DNA of 64,000 bases. Origin: Nodosilinea nodulosa PCC 7104 (GTDB taxonomy: Bacteria; Cyanobacteriota; Cyanobacteriia; Phormidesmidales; Phormidesmidaceae). The stretch spans positions 5,035,938-5,099,937 of the forward strand of contig NZ_JH976537.1 in the NCBI RefSeq assembly GCF_000309385.1. The letters run 5' to 3'. Below the pieces are notes generated by a model. The model saw nothing but the letters and a program-made list of their open reading frames with translations. It was not told where the DNA came from and ran no database searches. Made by a program: the position numbers and the translations under genes. Shown piece after piece: positions 15,555 to 24,653 of this stretch. Numbering within the stretch: the stretch's first letter is position 1; each line of letters opens with the position of its first letter.

Positions 15555-15665
15555 AGGGGGTGAGGGGATAGGGGGTGAGGGGGGAGAGGGGGGGTGGGGG
15601 AGATGAGGGGGGATGGGGGGAGATGAGGGGGGATGGGGGAGATGGGGGAGATGGGGAGGAGCAGG
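15555..15665. repeat. G-rich purine tract
   Basis: About 110 bases made almost only of G and A with scattered T (GGGGGAGATGGGG-like units). It could form G-quadruplexes on the plus strand. It lies directly upstream of psiE, in its promoter position. Similar tracts occur at 52022-52075 and, as C-rich strand, at 54060-54154. Confidence 0.85.
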
Positions 15666-15687
15666 CCGTAGGGTGCATTAGGCCGTG

Positions 15688-15817
15688 GATAGCTCTGCGG
15701 ATTGCCCTTAATTTAGGCCTTGGCCGTAATGCACCATTGGGGAATTTCGCTAGATAGCTCTGCGGATTGCCGTTAATTTGGGCCTTAGCCGTAATGCACT
15801 ATTGGGGGATTTCGCCA
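15688..15817. repeat. 65-bp tandem duplication beyond the flv3 3' end
   Basis: Two head-to-tail copies (15688-15752 and 15753-15817) starting GATAGCTCTGCGGATTGCC and ending with a GCACYATTGGGGGATTTCGC-like string, differing at only a few bases. Each includes GTAATGCAC, related to the GTAGGGTGCATT dispersed repeat just upstream. Confidence 0.85.
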
Positions 15818-15825
15818 TTCCAAAA

Positions 15826-17556
15826 TCAATAGTGGTTACTCGCCTTCCGGTGGTGCACTGCCGTCAGCCCATTGGGTTTCGCTACCCGTCCGGTCTTGGC
15901 GGTGCAGTAAATCATCCAGTGGTCGGCGGCTTCCATGCGGTGGTTGACGGTGCATTCCAGGTAGGCCAGGGCTTCGGCCAAAATGGGGGAGCCGTTGGTG
16001 GCGGCGTAGGTGGCCACGCCCTCAAAGCGATCGCCCCCTGGGGGAAAGCGCTTGAGAAAGTGCTTCATCAGCCGCTGGTAGTTGCCCTCTTCCAGCACGT
16101 TGAGCACAAAGGTGTCTCCCCAGTGCAGCAGCGATTCAATGGCGCGATCTTTGGCGACCGCGATCGCGATACCGGGAGGTTCAGTGCTGGCCTGAATCAC
16201 CCAGGAGGCCAGCATGGCGCTGGTGACGTCGCCCTTGCGCGCGGTCAATATATAGAGTCCGGTGCTGAGTCGCCCCAGCGCCTGATCCAGACCCGAGTTG
16301 TGGGACTGACCCTGCTTTTGGGTGCGGTCCCGGTTGACCCACTGGCCCAGGTCGGTGCCTGCTTCTTCGCAGAGTTTGTCGGTGGCCTCGGTGGGAGTTG
16401 CTTTGATCAAAATTGGCTCAAAAGCCGATTCCAGGCCCAGCTCCTGAAATCGATTGCGCAGGGGAAAGATTGGCTCATCCTGGCCGCCGCCGGTTTCAAA
16501 CAGCCCGATCGCCTGTTTGGGGTGGGCGGCGGCGAGAATGGTGCTGAGTATTGGCTCTAAACCGGGGGCGGTCTGGGGCGGCATACCCAAAACCAGGCCA
16601 GCGGCGGTGGACACCAGCTCCCGCACGGCGGGGATATCGGTATCGAGCAAATCTACTAGCTCTACGGCGGTGGCGGTTTTGAGCAACCCCTGGCCGAGGG
16701 CGTGGACAATGCGATCGCTGTGCCCGTATTCTCCAGCGTAAAAGATCGCCACAAAGGGTTCGGCCTGGGCCTGGGCCTCACTCCAGGTGCGGTAGCGCCC
16801 TGTCCAGTCAGCGATGTGGTGGCGCAGCAGCGGGCCGTGGCCGGTGGCAATCTGGCCAATGGCGAAGGGCTCTATCCGCTTCAGCGCCGCCAGCACCGAG
16901 CGGGCATTCGGCCCCATTAGACAGTCGTAGTACAGCTGAAAATCGGCCTCCAGCAGCGTGGGCATTTCATCGTAGAGGCTGTCGTCGCAGTAGTGCAGGC
17001 CAAACACATCGCAGGTGTAGAGCACCCCGGTGCTGCCGTCGTAGGTGAGCATGGTGTCGGGCCAGTGCAGGTTGGGGGCCGAAATAAACGTCAGCTCGTG
17101 GCCGTTGCCCAAATCCAGGCGATCGCCGCTTTTCACCATCTGGAACCCAAAGGGGCGGTGAAGCTGGTTCTGCAAAAACTGAATCGCCACCTTAGAGGCC
17201 ACCACCGTGATCTGGGGGGCCAGGGCCAGCAGGTTGCCAATCAGGCCGCTGTGGTCGGGCTCGGTGTGGTTGACAATCAAATAGTCAATCTCGGCTGGAT
17301 TCACCAACGCCTGAAGCTCCGCCAGGTACAGATCTTTGAACTTGCCGTGGGAGGTATCGATCAGCGCCGTCTTCTCGCCCCGAATTAGAAACGAGTTGTA
17401 GGTGGTGCCGTTTTGCAGCTCAAACTCAATGTCGAAGCGATCGCGATCCCAGTCCAGGCAGCGGATGGCGGTGGAGTCGGGGGCGATCGCCGCCGTTTGT
17501 AGGGTAAGGCGGTGGGCTGGGGCAGAGGCTAGTTCTAAAGTGGCCAGGGAAACCAT
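15826..17556 (-). CDS. flv3: Flavodiiron protein Flv3 type (canonical iron ligands)
   Basis: 576 residues in three domains: beta-lactamase-like (to about 265), flavodoxin-like (about 275-420, IFYAGEYGHSDRI) and flavin reductase-like (about 440-570, GLYILTARKGDVTSAMLASW). All diiron ligands are canonical: H97-T-E99-P-D101-H102, then LHWPDTM, YTCDVFGLHY and ATGHGPL. It reduces O2 with electrons from photosystem I, usually as a heteromer with Flv1, encoded nearby on the same strand beyond psiE. Start ATG 17556 with GAGG upstream. Confidence 0.94.
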   Translation of the reverse strand: MVSLATLELASAPAHRLTLQTAAIAPDSTAIRCLDWDRDRFDIEFELQNGTTYNSFLIRGEKTALIDTSHGKFKDLYLAELQALVNPAEIDYLIVNHTEPDHSGLIGNLLALAPQITVVASKVAIQFLQNQLHRPFGFQMVKSGDRLDLGNGHELTFISAPNLHWPDTMLTYDGSTGVLYTCDVFGLHYCDDSLYDEMPTLLEADFQLYYDCLMGPNARSVLAALKRIEPFAIGQIATGHGPLLRHHIADWTGRYRTWSEAQAQAEPFVAIFYAGEYGHSDRIVHALGQGLLKTATAVELVDLLDTDIPAVRELVSTAAGLVLGMPPQTAPGLEPILSTILAAAHPKQAIGLFETGGGQDEPIFPLRNRFQELGLESAFEPILIKATPTEATDKLCEEAGTDLGQWVNRDRTQKQGQSHNSGLDQALGRLSTGLYILTARKGDVTSAMLASWVIQASTEPPGIAIAVAKDRAIESLLHWGDTFVLNVLEEGNYQRLMKHFLKRFPPGGDRFEGVATYAATNGSPILAEALAYLECTVNHRMEAADHWMIYCTAKTGRVAKPNGLTAVHHRKASNHY

Positions 17557-17917
17557 CGAATATATCTATCCTCATTGAGACTTGAATGTATTTCAGTCAA
17601 TGTTGAACGCAATCAGCTTGTTTGTAAAATGCCGATTTCAAAACCAAATGATTAGGAATTTATATACCTAAAATCCATTAGCATTTATTTTGCAAATGTA
17701 TTGAGGCAACTCAGGGGTGGAGTAATGCCCGCTGCTCCCCACGGGCCATTGCCCTGTCGGAGCCGCTGCCCAAAGCACGCGATCCCGCGACTCTGGCAGG
17801 GCAGTCTCAGGCTAGCGAGGTTAAGATTGAAGCGTTACAGCCCATTGATTGAGGCATCGTTTGATTGACAACCCCGCATCGCGATGCCCATATCGTGATA
17901 TCCGCTGAGGAGGATCT
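17557..17917. other. Divergent intergenic region upstream of flv3
   Basis: 360 bases between flv3 (minus) and a TerB-like gene (plus). AT-rich for the first 150 bases after the flv3 start, with TCAATG and CTATCC near the start codon. Two direct TTCAG/TCAATG blocks may be regulator half-sites. No gene seen. Confidence 0.35.
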
Positions 17918-18601
17918 ATGTCCGTAGTTACCCAGTCCCCCTATACCCGCGAGCAGATTAAAGTCTGGCTCCGGGGGCTGCTCACCATGGCCTGGGCAGA
18001 CGGCAACTTCGATGAAGACGAAAAGGCGCTGATTGCCAAGATCACCGAAGACGAACTGGCTCCAGAGCTGGATTTTGAGCACTTTGAACCCGTTACCCCC
18101 GCCGAGGTGGCTCGGGTGCTGGGGAACGACCCCCATATGGCCGAAAACTTTCTGCGCATGGCGGTGATGGTGGCCCTGGCCGACGGCGTGTATTCCGTCG
18201 AAGAAGACGCCCAGCTCCAGGCGCTGTGTGAGGCCCTAAATCTGCAAGAAACGGTGCTCGCCTCGGTGCGATCGACCCTCTACAGCCTCAAGCCCGAGAA
18301 TGCCGCCGTTGCCGCTGGCCTGCGTCCCCCCACCAACGGCAAGCTCGACCCGCTCAAGCCCGCCCGCGAATGGCTCGACCAGCTAGAGGTGCACGACCCG
18401 CGCCTGGCCCGCTTTGTGTGCAAGCTGATTCCGTCTCAGTGCCCCTTTGAGCGCGATGTGGTGCTGTTTAAGAAAAAGCTGATGCACATTCCGCCCATGT
18501 GCAAAATTAACCCGCTATACGATCAGCTGGTGGGCCTGCGGTTTCGCGCCCTGTCGTACCTGGCTGACGACTGCGGCGAAGATGTGACACCGCTGCTGTA
18601 G
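17918..18601 (+). CDS. TerB-like plus Mo-nitrogenase C-terminal-like domain protein
   Basis: 227 residues behind a GAGGAGG ribosome site. Residues about 10-130 resemble TerB/DjlA-type helical domains, with paired motifs MAWADGNFDEDEKALIAKIT and VALADGVYSVEEDAQLQALC (acidic metal-binding repeats). Residues about 148-220 match the Mo-dependent nitrogenase C-terminal-like domain of cyanobacteria (PAREWLDQLEVHDPRLARFV ... CPFERDVVLF). Despite that domain name, no nif gene is near. It may sense metal or tellurite stress; function unknown. Confidence 0.75.
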   Translation: MSVVTQSPYTREQIKVWLRGLLTMAWADGNFDEDEKALIAKITEDELAPELDFEHFEPVTPAEVARVLGNDPHMAENFLRMAVMVALADGVYSVEEDAQLQALCEALNLQETVLASVRSTLYSLKPENAAVAAGLRPPTNGKLDPLKPAREWLDQLEVHDPRLARFVCKLIPSQCPFERDVVLFKKKLMHIPPMCKINPLYDQLVGLRFRALSYLADDCGEDVTPLL

Positions 18602-18629
18602 GGCGGTCTGCATGGTTGGGGTTAGAAAG

Positions 18630-18772
18630 TAGGGTGCACTCGCGGCCAAAGCACCTTCCAGAAATGTCCGACTCATTCCCGATCGCCGCAATGCACCGCT
18701 CTCGTTTAACGGATTTCTCACTGTACGGGTCTGGTGCATTGCTTCGCGAATGCACCCTACGGGACGCATGAA
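18630..18772. repeat. MITE-like inverted repeat (GTAGGGTGCA ends)
   Basis: Starts GTAGGGTGCACTCGCG and ends CGCGAATGCACCCTAC, giving inverted termini of about 15 bases around 110 bases that contain a second inverted GGTGCATTGC / GCAATGCACC pair. This is a familiar dispersed cyanobacterial repeat. It lies between two convergent genes. Confidence 0.7.
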
Positions 18773-18845
18773 AATGGCATGGTAAGAGCAATCGCGGCCA
18801 ATGCTCAATTTTGGCGCTGTACGTCGTTCTTGTGCCTTGCGATCG

Positions 18846-20492
18846 CTACAGCGACTCCGGTTCTTTGCCAGAGACCACGGGGGCGATCGCACTGAGCTTG
18901 AGTTCGGGATGGTCAGACTGAATCTGCTGACAATTCCACTCGTTTTTGAACAGCAGCACCGGGCGATCCCAGCTGTCTTTTACAGTGACGGTGTTAAACA
19001 GTCGCCCGACTTTTTCCAGCGCTTCCCAGCCGCCATCGACCCAGCGAGCGACGGAGTAGGGCAATGGCTCAATGCGGGTTTCGACGTTGTACTCGTGCTG
19101 CATGCGGTACTGCACCACCTCTAGCTGGAGCTGGCCCACAGCGGCGAGAATCGGGTCGCGCTTCGACTCGTCGGCGGAAAACATGATCTGCACCGCCCCC
19201 TCTTCGCGCAGCTCAGACACCCCCTTTTGAAACTGTTTGTACTTGGAGGGGTTGGGGTTCTTCAGGTAGGCAAAAATCTCGGGCGAAAAGCAGGGAATGC
19301 CGTCGTACTCCAGCCGCTTGCCCTGGTAGATGGTGTCGCCGATCGCGAACACGCCGGGGTTATTCAGGCCAATCACGTCGCCGGGGTAGGCTTCTTCGAG
19401 AGATTCGCGGCCCTGGCCGAACAGCTTTTGGGGATGCGATAGGCGCACCGACTTGCCGCTGCGGGCGTGGCTGACCACCATATCTTTCTCAAACTTGCCG
19501 GAGCACACCCGTACAAAGGCGATGCGGTCCCTGTGCTTGGGGTCCATATTCGCCTGGAGCTTAAACACAAACCCCGAAAAGTCTTCGTTGGTGGGGGGAA
19601 TTTGGCCCAGGGTGCTGCTGCGGGCCGAGGGCTTGAGGGCGTAGTCGAGAAAGGCATCAAGAAATAGCTGGACGCCAAAGTTGGTCATGGCGCTGCCGAA
19701 AAACACCGGAGTTTGCTGCCCGGCGTGGACGGCCTCTAAATCGAGCGCTGGCCCCAGCTCTTCAATCACCTCCAGCTCTTCTTTGAACTGGTAGTAGAGG
19801 TCTTGGTCGAGCAGGTCTTCGATCGCCGGGTCGCCCAGGTCAATCACGGTGTCTTTGGCGGCGCGCTTGCCGTGGATGCTGCGCTCGAACAGGTGAATCT
19901 GGCGGTGGCGACGGTCGAATACGCCCTTGAAGCGATCGCCCATCCCAATCGGCCAGTTGACCGCGTAGGTTTGCAGCCCCAGCCGCTGCTCGATCTCATC
20001 CAGCAGCTCCAGGGGTTCCCGCGCCGGACGGTCCATCTTGTTGAAGAAGGTGAAGATAGGCAGGGCGCGCATGCGGCACACCTCAAACAGCTTCAGGGTT
20101 TGAGGTTCTAGACCTTTGGCGGCGTCTTCGAGCATGACGGCGTTGTCGGCGGCGGCCAGGGTGCGGTAGGTGTCTTCGCTAAAGTCCTGGTGGCCGGGGG
20201 TATCGAGCAGGTTGATGGTGTAGCCGCCGTAGGCAAATTGCAGCACCGTGGAGGTAATCGAAATGCCCCGCTGCTGCTCCAGCTCCATCCAGTCGGAGGT
20301 GGCGCTGCGCTGGGCTCGCTTGGCCTTCACCGCCCCGGCTTCCTGAATTGCGCCTCCGTAGAGCAGCAGCTTTTCGGTCAGCGTCGTTTTACCGGCGTCG
20401 GGGTGGGAAATGATGGCAAAATTGCGCCGCTGCTCGACCGCATCGGCGATGTCGGCGGAAATCTCGGCGGCGGTTGCGGCGGCGTCAGTCAT
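18846..20492 (-). CDS. prfC: Peptide chain release factor 3
   Basis: 548-residue translational GTPase that recycles RF1/RF2. The G domain shows G1 [16 protein letters not shown]3 DTPGHQDF and G4 NKMDR (as [10 protein letters not shown]). Domain 2 ([20 protein letters not shown]) and the C-terminal RF3 segment ([20 protein letters not shown]) are complete. The start at 20492 is supported by [10 protein letters not shown], but no strong ribosome site is seen. The sequence around this start is repeated at 24955 on the far side of the Mrp operon. Confidence 0.95.
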   Translation of the reverse strand: MTDAAATAAEISADIADAVEQRRNFAIISHPDAGKTTLTEKLLLYGGAIQEAGAVKAKRAQRSATSDWMELEQQRGISITSTVLQFAYGGYTINLLDTPGHQDFSEDTYRTLAAADNAVMLEDAAKGLEPQTLKLFEVCRMRALPIFTFFNKMDRPAREPLELLDEIEQRLGLQTYAVNWPIGMGDRFKGVFDRRHRQIHLFERSIHGKRAAKDTVIDLGDPAIEDLLDQDLYYQFKEELEVIEELGPALDLEAVHAGQQTPVFFGSAMTNFGVQLFLDAFLDYALKPSARSSTLGQIPPTNEDFSGFVFKLQANMDPKHRDRIAFVRVCSGKFEKDMVVSHARSGKSVRLSHPQKLFGQGRESLEEAYPGDVIGLNNPGVFAIGDTIYQGKRLEYDGIPCFSPEIFAYLKNPNPSKYKQFQKGVSELREEGAVQIMFSADESKRDPILAAVGQLQLEVVQYRMQHEYNVETRIEPLPYSVARWVDGGWEALEKVGRLFNTVTVKDSWDRPVLLFKNEWNCQQIQSDHPELKLSAIAPVVSGKEPESL

Positions 20493-20590
20493 GAACTCGC
20501 GATACTCGTAAAAATTGGTACTTCTCTCTATCTATTGTAGAGGGTGGCTCCAGCGAAGCGAAACCGGGCTGCCGGGTGCTGATCCTGGCT
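20470..20590. repeat. Direct repeat copy 1 (prfC 5' end and upstream)
   Basis: Contains GTCAGTCATGAACTCGC (prfC start codon region) and CTATTGTAGAGGGTGGCTCC followed by AGCGAAGCGAAACCGGGCTGC. The same string, with a short gap and a few changes, recurs in the same orientation at 24953-25035. The two copies bracket the whole Mrp operon. Confidence 0.8.
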
Positions 20591-20643
20591 CCAGGCTTCG
20601 CCCTGCCTGCCCCCAGAGCGGTGCGGCTTTGAGAGAGGGGATT

Positions 20644-21312
20644 CTACAGCAGCCCCCGGTAGCGAATAAACAATAGCGCGATCGCCCAGGACCCCAGGGC
20701 CACCTTGAGCGCCACCAGCATATTCAGCAGCGGGATCACGCCGCCGCTCAGCAGCGTACCAAACTGGCCAGGGGGCAGCTCAACGCCGACCAGGGTCAGC
20801 ACCGCCAGAAGAATGAAAATTAGCACCGAAACCTTTTCCCAGGCGGCGGCCCGCCAGCGCTCGTAGATCGCCTGCATCCACTCGGGCGAAGGGGCCGTAA
20901 TGGCGATTAGACCGATCGCCGTGCCGCCCGCTACCCCGGCCGCAAAGCCGCCCCCGGGGCTGAGGTGGCCCCGAATCGCCAGTTCGATACCCACCAGAGC
21001 GGCGATGGTAGCGCCAAGCCGGGCCAGCACAATGGACGGCTGGTCGGTAAAGCTGTAGAAGGGAACCGAAGGGGTTTCGTCAGCCAGCAGGTACTTGGCC
21101 CCCATAACCGCAAGGCTAAACACTACGACTTCAAACAGAGTGTCGTAGAGGCGATTGCGAAAGATAATCCCCGATACCGCGTTGGGAATGCCGGTATCGG
21201 CGGCGATCGCATCTACCACCGCCAGTTCAGCGCTGGCCGTCGCCGGGTCGGGCAAAATCAGCATCTTGAAGAAAAAGAGTACCCCTGCCGTCAGGTAAAC
21301 CCAGATCATCAC
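20644..21312 (-). CDS. mrpB: Mrp/Mnh antiporter subunit B
   Basis: 222 residues, several TM helices. The N-terminal part is a hydrophobic extension. The second half is the MnhB domain (ARLGATIAALVGIELAIRGH, SPGGGFAAGVAGGTAIGL), whose GHxxPGGGF motif is conserved across Mrp and complex-I-related antiporters. Last gene of the seven-gene operon, overlapping the preceding gene by 4 bases. It is part of the multi-subunit Na+/H+ antiporter in the plasma membrane. Confidence 0.92.
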   Translation of the reverse strand: MMIWVYLTAGVLFFFKMLILPDPATASAELAVVDAIAADTGIPNAVSGIIFRNRLYDTLFEVVVFSLAVMGAKYLLADETPSVPFYSFTDQPSIVLARLGATIAALVGIELAIRGHLSPGGGFAAGVAGGTAIGLIAITAPSPEWMQAIYERWRAAAWEKVSVLIFILLAVLTLVGVELPPGQFGTLLSGGVIPLLNMLVALKVALGSWAIALLFIRYRGLL

Positions 21313-21911
21313 TGTTCCTCCGTTAGGGTGGGGGCCTCGGGTAAGGGGCCGAGATCGTCGTCGCCATATAGCCTGGCCTCTGCGATCGCCCCCGGCAGTT
21401 CGGTCGCAAAAATGTCTGCCAGCCGCCGCACCCGCACCAGAATGCGGGGGGCCACCGCCTCAGCGGCGGGGCCAGGACGGTCCATCAGGCAGATGCCGTG
21501 CACCTCTTTGGCCGCCAGTCCCTGGCGCAGCGTCTGCTCATCGGCGTAGGGCACCAGCTCCAGCCGCAGCTGGTAGCGCTTCAGCATGGCCCGCAGGTAG
21601 TCGAGCATGGGCTGCCACTGCAGATTGTTTTTCGCCCCCTCGCCCTCCAGCACCCCCAGCCGCATCACCAGGGACGATCGCACCGCCACCACGTAGAGGG
21701 TAATCGCCAGCATGGTCCCCACCAGGGCTTCGGTCAGCGCCACGTCGGCTCCGCCCAGCATGGCATAGACCAGGGCCGCGATCGCCCCCAAAATGCCCCG
21801 CAGCACCAGCGCCTGGTAGGGGTTCTGCTGAAAAACCACCATCGCCGCCGACAGCGGCAGCAGCAGCATAATGGCGTAGACATAGCTGGCCATCATCGGG
21901 CTATCCGCCAT
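21309..21911 (-). CDS. MrpA C-terminal-like subunit (DUF4040/MbhD type)
   Basis: About 200 residues from ATG 21911, overlapping mrpG by 11 bases. The first 90 residues contain three TM helices matching the MbhD/DUF4040 portion found at the C-terminus of MrpA (LRGILGAIAALVYAMLGGAD, ALTEALVGTMLAITLYV). The rest is a soluble domain that could be regulatory. No full-length MrpA with its NuoL-like N-terminal part exists in this operon, which is typical of cyanobacterial mrp clusters that carry only this fragment. Confidence 0.8.
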   Translation of the reverse strand: MADSPMMASYVYAIMLLLPLSAAMVVFQQNPYQALVLRGILGAIAALVYAMLGGADVALTEALVGTMLAITLYVVAVRSSLVMRLGVLEGEGAKNNLQWQPMLDYLRAMLKRYQLRLELVPYADEQTLRQGLAAKEVHGICLMDRPGPAAEAVAPRILVRVRRLADIFATELPGAIAEARLYGDDDLGPLPEAPTLTEEQ

Positions 21912-22194
21912 GGCCCACCTGCCGGTCTTCACCCGCAACGCAGTAGGCCAGCACGTAGCCCAGCACCGTATTCCACACCGCCAGCGAAATTAAAGCCAGC
22001 ACCAGCAGCGGCCACTCCTGGGGAATGCGCAGCAGCAGCCCCACCACGATCGCCATCGAACCCAGGGTGTCGGCCACCGACAGCCCGTGGAGTTTGTAGA
22101 GCACCGATCGCCGGCCCAGCAGGGGCCAGGTGCCCCAGTACCAAAACACCAGGCCCAGCCCAATGCAGATATAGCTAAGGATATTAATCATCAC
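21901..22194 (-). CDS. mrpG: Mrp/Mnh antiporter subunit G
   Basis: 97 residues, three TM helices, with the MnhG pattern GLGLVFWYWGTWPLLGRRSV ... YKLHGLSVADTLGSMAIVVG. Starts 4 bases inside mrpF and overlaps the following subunit. Small membrane subunit required for assembly of the antiporter. Confidence 0.9.
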   Translation of the reverse strand: MMINILSYICIGLGLVFWYWGTWPLLGRRSVLYKLHGLSVADTLGSMAIVVGLLLRIPQEWPLLVLALISLAVWNTVLGYVLAYCVAGEDRQVGHGG

Positions 22195-22451
22195 CCCTCC
22201 ATTACATCGTTAACCCGCTTGACAATGTGGGCCAGCAGCATTAGCGCCGCATTGCCCACGCTGAGAATTAGCACGCCGACTACGCCGATCATCCAGTCAT
22301 CCTGCAAAACAGCAATGACCAAAATCATCACGGAGGTTTTAGTGGCGATACTGGCAAAGGCCAGCATGCGCTGCCAAATATCCTCATCCTGAAGCGCTTC
22401 AATCATCGGAATTAGCAGCGCTCCAATCATTGCAATTAACACCAGAGTCAT
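22191..22451 (-). CDS. mrpF: Mrp/Mnh antiporter subunit F-like
   Basis: 86 residues, about three TM helices (MTLVLIAMIGALLIPMIEAL, TSVMILVIAVLQDDWMIGVV, LILSVGNAALMLLAH). Size, hydropathy and position between mrpE and mrpG identify it as MnhF, although the sequence is diverged from the bacillus form. ATGA overlaps on both sides. Confidence 0.82.
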   Translation of the reverse strand: MTLVLIAMIGALLIPMIEALQDEDIWQRMLAFASIATKTSVMILVIAVLQDDWMIGVVGVLILSVGNAALMLLAHIVKRVNDVMEG

Positions 22452-22837
22452 GGTGATTCTCTCCGCTGAATTCCATGCACCTCGTACCAGCCCTGCTCTC
22501 GGTAGCGCTGCACAATGGTTTTGGGGGTAAACGTAATCAGAAAAATATCCAGAAAAATCAGGCTGGGGGTACGGCGGGGTTTAGCTCGATCAACGGTAAC
22601 AATTTCGTGATTGTGAGGCCAGATCATAATTTCAAACGCTTCTTTATAGGCTTGGGGAATCGCCACCACGACTTCCCACAGAGTGCGTAGCCAATCTTTG
22701 AGCCGCCCCGGGTTAGTTGCCCCCCGGGGCAGCAGGAGGGCCACGCCTACCCCAATCAAAATGTTGGCCCAGCTCAGATCGGCGGTCAGCAAAAACCAGA
22801 TGGTCAACCGCAAAATTATGTTTAAGTATCCCGTCAT
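22448..22837 (-). CDS. mrpE: Mrp/Mnh antiporter subunit E
   Basis: 129 residues: two N-terminal TM helices (NIILRLTIWFLLTADLSWAN, ILIGVGVALLLP) and a soluble C-terminus with the MnhE stretch PSLIFLDIFLITFTPKTIV ending in a His/Arg-rich tail. Positioned between mrpD and mrpF with 4-base overlaps at both ends. Confidence 0.92.
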   Translation of the reverse strand: MTGYLNIILRLTIWFLLTADLSWANILIGVGVALLLPRGATNPGRLKDWLRTLWEVVVAIPQAYKEAFEIMIWPHNHEIVTVDRAKPRRTPSLIFLDIFLITFTPKTIVQRYREQGWYEVHGIQRRESP

Positions 22838-24321
22838 GCCAGCACCATGCCAAACAAAACCATCAGCATTACGCTCATCACCCCAATCAAATGTTCAAAC
22901 TCCTCTAAAACCTGGGGCAGCTTCACGACCAGCCGCTGAATAATGAGTCGGTAAACCAGCCAGCCCAGGGCAATAATAGCCAATGGCTTGACGATATTGG
23001 CCAGGCTGTAGGCGTCGTAGTAGGCCACATTGGCCACCACCAGCCCCGCCAGCAGCAGCAGCACCGCAGGCCAAAAGCCGGGCTTGGTCGCCTGGGTTGT
23101 CGCAGGAGCGTGGGGCAAAAAAATAAATTTAGCAAAGGAAATGGCGGTGCCCAGGGCGGCTACATTCATGGCAATGACCTGCCAGGGCAGCAGGTTTTTC
23201 ATGGTTAGCACCTTGGCCCCAAAGCCCGACAGCAGGGGAAAGCCAGAAATCGAAAAGCTGGCAATTACCAGGGCAATCCAGATTGGGGTGGGAATGGGTT
23301 GCTCGTGGAGAGTCTTAAAACTGCGGCTGGGCAACGCGCCTGCGCTCAAAAACAGGGCCGCTTTGACCAGGCCGTGGGTGAGGGCATAAAAGCCGCCCAC
23401 CTCGGGGGCCGCCAGCACAAACCCCATCTGCGATACCGTGTGAAAGGCCAGCATGCGCTTGGTGTCTTTTTCGAACATGGCGTAGGCTACCCCCAGCAGG
23501 GCGGTACCGGCCCCAAAAACACGCACAATCGGGTCGATGTCCTCCAGCATGAGGGCCAGACGCACCAGCGGAAACACCCCCGCTTTTACCACCACCCCCG
23601 ACATCAGGGCCGAAACCGGGGTTTCTGACTCTGAGTGGGTGAGGGGCAGCCATAGCCCCGAGATAAAAATGCCGCCCTTGGTCAGCAGGCCCAGCAGGAG
23701 CAGCGCCAGGGCCTCGATGGGAGCCCCCTCCAGGGCCTCAAACGCAAAGGACTGGCGGGTTTGATACACCAGCGCGGCCCCCATCAGGTAGAACAGCATG
23801 GCGGTATTGCTGACAAATAGGTAGCGCAGAGCTACCCACAGACTGCGATGGCCTCTAGAGGCCGGTCCTTGACCATCGCTGCGCGGGTAGGCAATCAGCA
23901 AAAATGTGGCAATACCGATCACCTCTAGCGCCACGTAGAGGCTGATCAAATCGGCACAGATAAAGGCCGCATTGACGCTGCCGTGGAGAACGATCGCCTG
24001 GGTGTAGAAAAAGGTGGTTTTGCCGCTGTGCCAGCAGTAGAGAATGACGGCCGCCGTCACCAGAGCATTGGTGAGGATAAAAAAGGCGCTGAGGCTGTCG
24101 GCTACCAGCGTGACGCCAAAATTGTCGAGCAGGTGCCAGCTCAGGGGAGCGGGCTGGCCAAACAGCACCATAGCGTAGGCCATCGACACCAGGGTGACGA
24201 CCAGCGCAAACATGCGGTGGTCTAAGACCCGCCCCCAGGGGCGATCGCTCTGGGGCAGCAGGTAAATGCTAAACCCCACCAAAAACGGCAGCGCGATCCA
24301 GAGCATGGTCCACAGCATCAT
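22834..24321 (-). CDS. mrpD: Mrp/Mnh antiporter subunit D (NuoN/ND2-like)
   Basis: 495 residues with about 14 TM helices of the proton-pumping NuoL/M/N family. The core includes the conserved lysine-bearing helix region LLLGLLTKGGIFISGLWLPL, then HSESETPVSALMSGVVVKAG and FEKDTKRMLAFHTVSQMGFV. It is the ion-translocating subunit of the antiporter. It overlaps mrpC and mrpE by 4 bases each. Confidence 0.95.
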   Translation of the reverse strand: MMLWTMLWIALPFLVGFSIYLLPQSDRPWGRVLDHRMFALVVTLVSMAYAMVLFGQPAPLSWHLLDNFGVTLVADSLSAFFILTNALVTAAVILYCWHSGKTTFFYTQAIVLHGSVNAAFICADLISLYVALEVIGIATFLLIAYPRSDGQGPASRGHRSLWVALRYLFVSNTAMLFYLMGAALVYQTRQSFAFEALEGAPIEALALLLLGLLTKGGIFISGLWLPLTHSESETPVSALMSGVVVKAGVFPLVRLALMLEDIDPIVRVFGAGTALLGVAYAMFEKDTKRMLAFHTVSQMGFVLAAPEVGGFYALTHGLVKAALFLSAGALPSRSFKTLHEQPIPTPIWIALVIASFSISGFPLLSGFGAKVLTMKNLLPWQVIAMNVAALGTAISFAKFIFLPHAPATTQATKPGFWPAVLLLLAGLVVANVAYYDAYSLANIVKPLAIIALGWLVYRLIIQRLVVKLPQVLEEFEHLIGVMSVMLMVLFGMVLA

Positions 24322-24653
24322 GGCCGATACTCCTGCTCGATGGCGCGGGTTTCTAGCGTGGGGTTATCGCGGGCCAGCTTCATCACCGCCACCAGCATCA
24401 GCGCCTGAATCGAAAAGCCAATCACGATCGCCGTCAAGATCACCGCCTGAGGCACCGGGTCAGCGTAGTTTCCCGCCGTTCTGGGGGCCAGGATAGGCGT
24501 ATACACCCCACCCTTAGCCGCCACCAGCACAAACAGGGCGATCACCCCGGTGCTCATCACGTCCATTGCGATGATTTTCATCACCAAATTTTCCTTTAGC
24601 AAAATGCCAAAGAAACCTAAAAGAATGGTGGCGTAAACACAGGCGTAGAGCAT
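24318..24653 (-). CDS. mrpC: Mrp/Mnh antiporter subunit C (NuoK-like)
   Basis: 111 residues from ATG 24653 (a TTG at 24698 would extend it), with three TM helices of the NuoK fold: YACVYATILLGFFGILLKEN, MSTGVIALFVLVAAKGGVYT and VPQAVILTAIVIGFSIQALM with its conserved Glu/Asp neighbourhood. First gene of the operon order C-D-E-F-G-A'-B. Confidence 0.92.
   Translation of the reverse strand: MLYACVYATILLGFFGILLKENLVMKIIAMDVMSTGVIALFVLVAAKGGVYTPILAPRTAGNYADPVPQAVILTAIVIGFSIQALMLVAVMKLARDNPTLETRAIEQEYRP

Noticed and set aside
17565-17571. TCTATCC upstream of flv3 as an sbtA-type operator
   Set aside because: Single copy coinciding with the ribosome-binding region GAGGATAG; no repeats as in sbtA.
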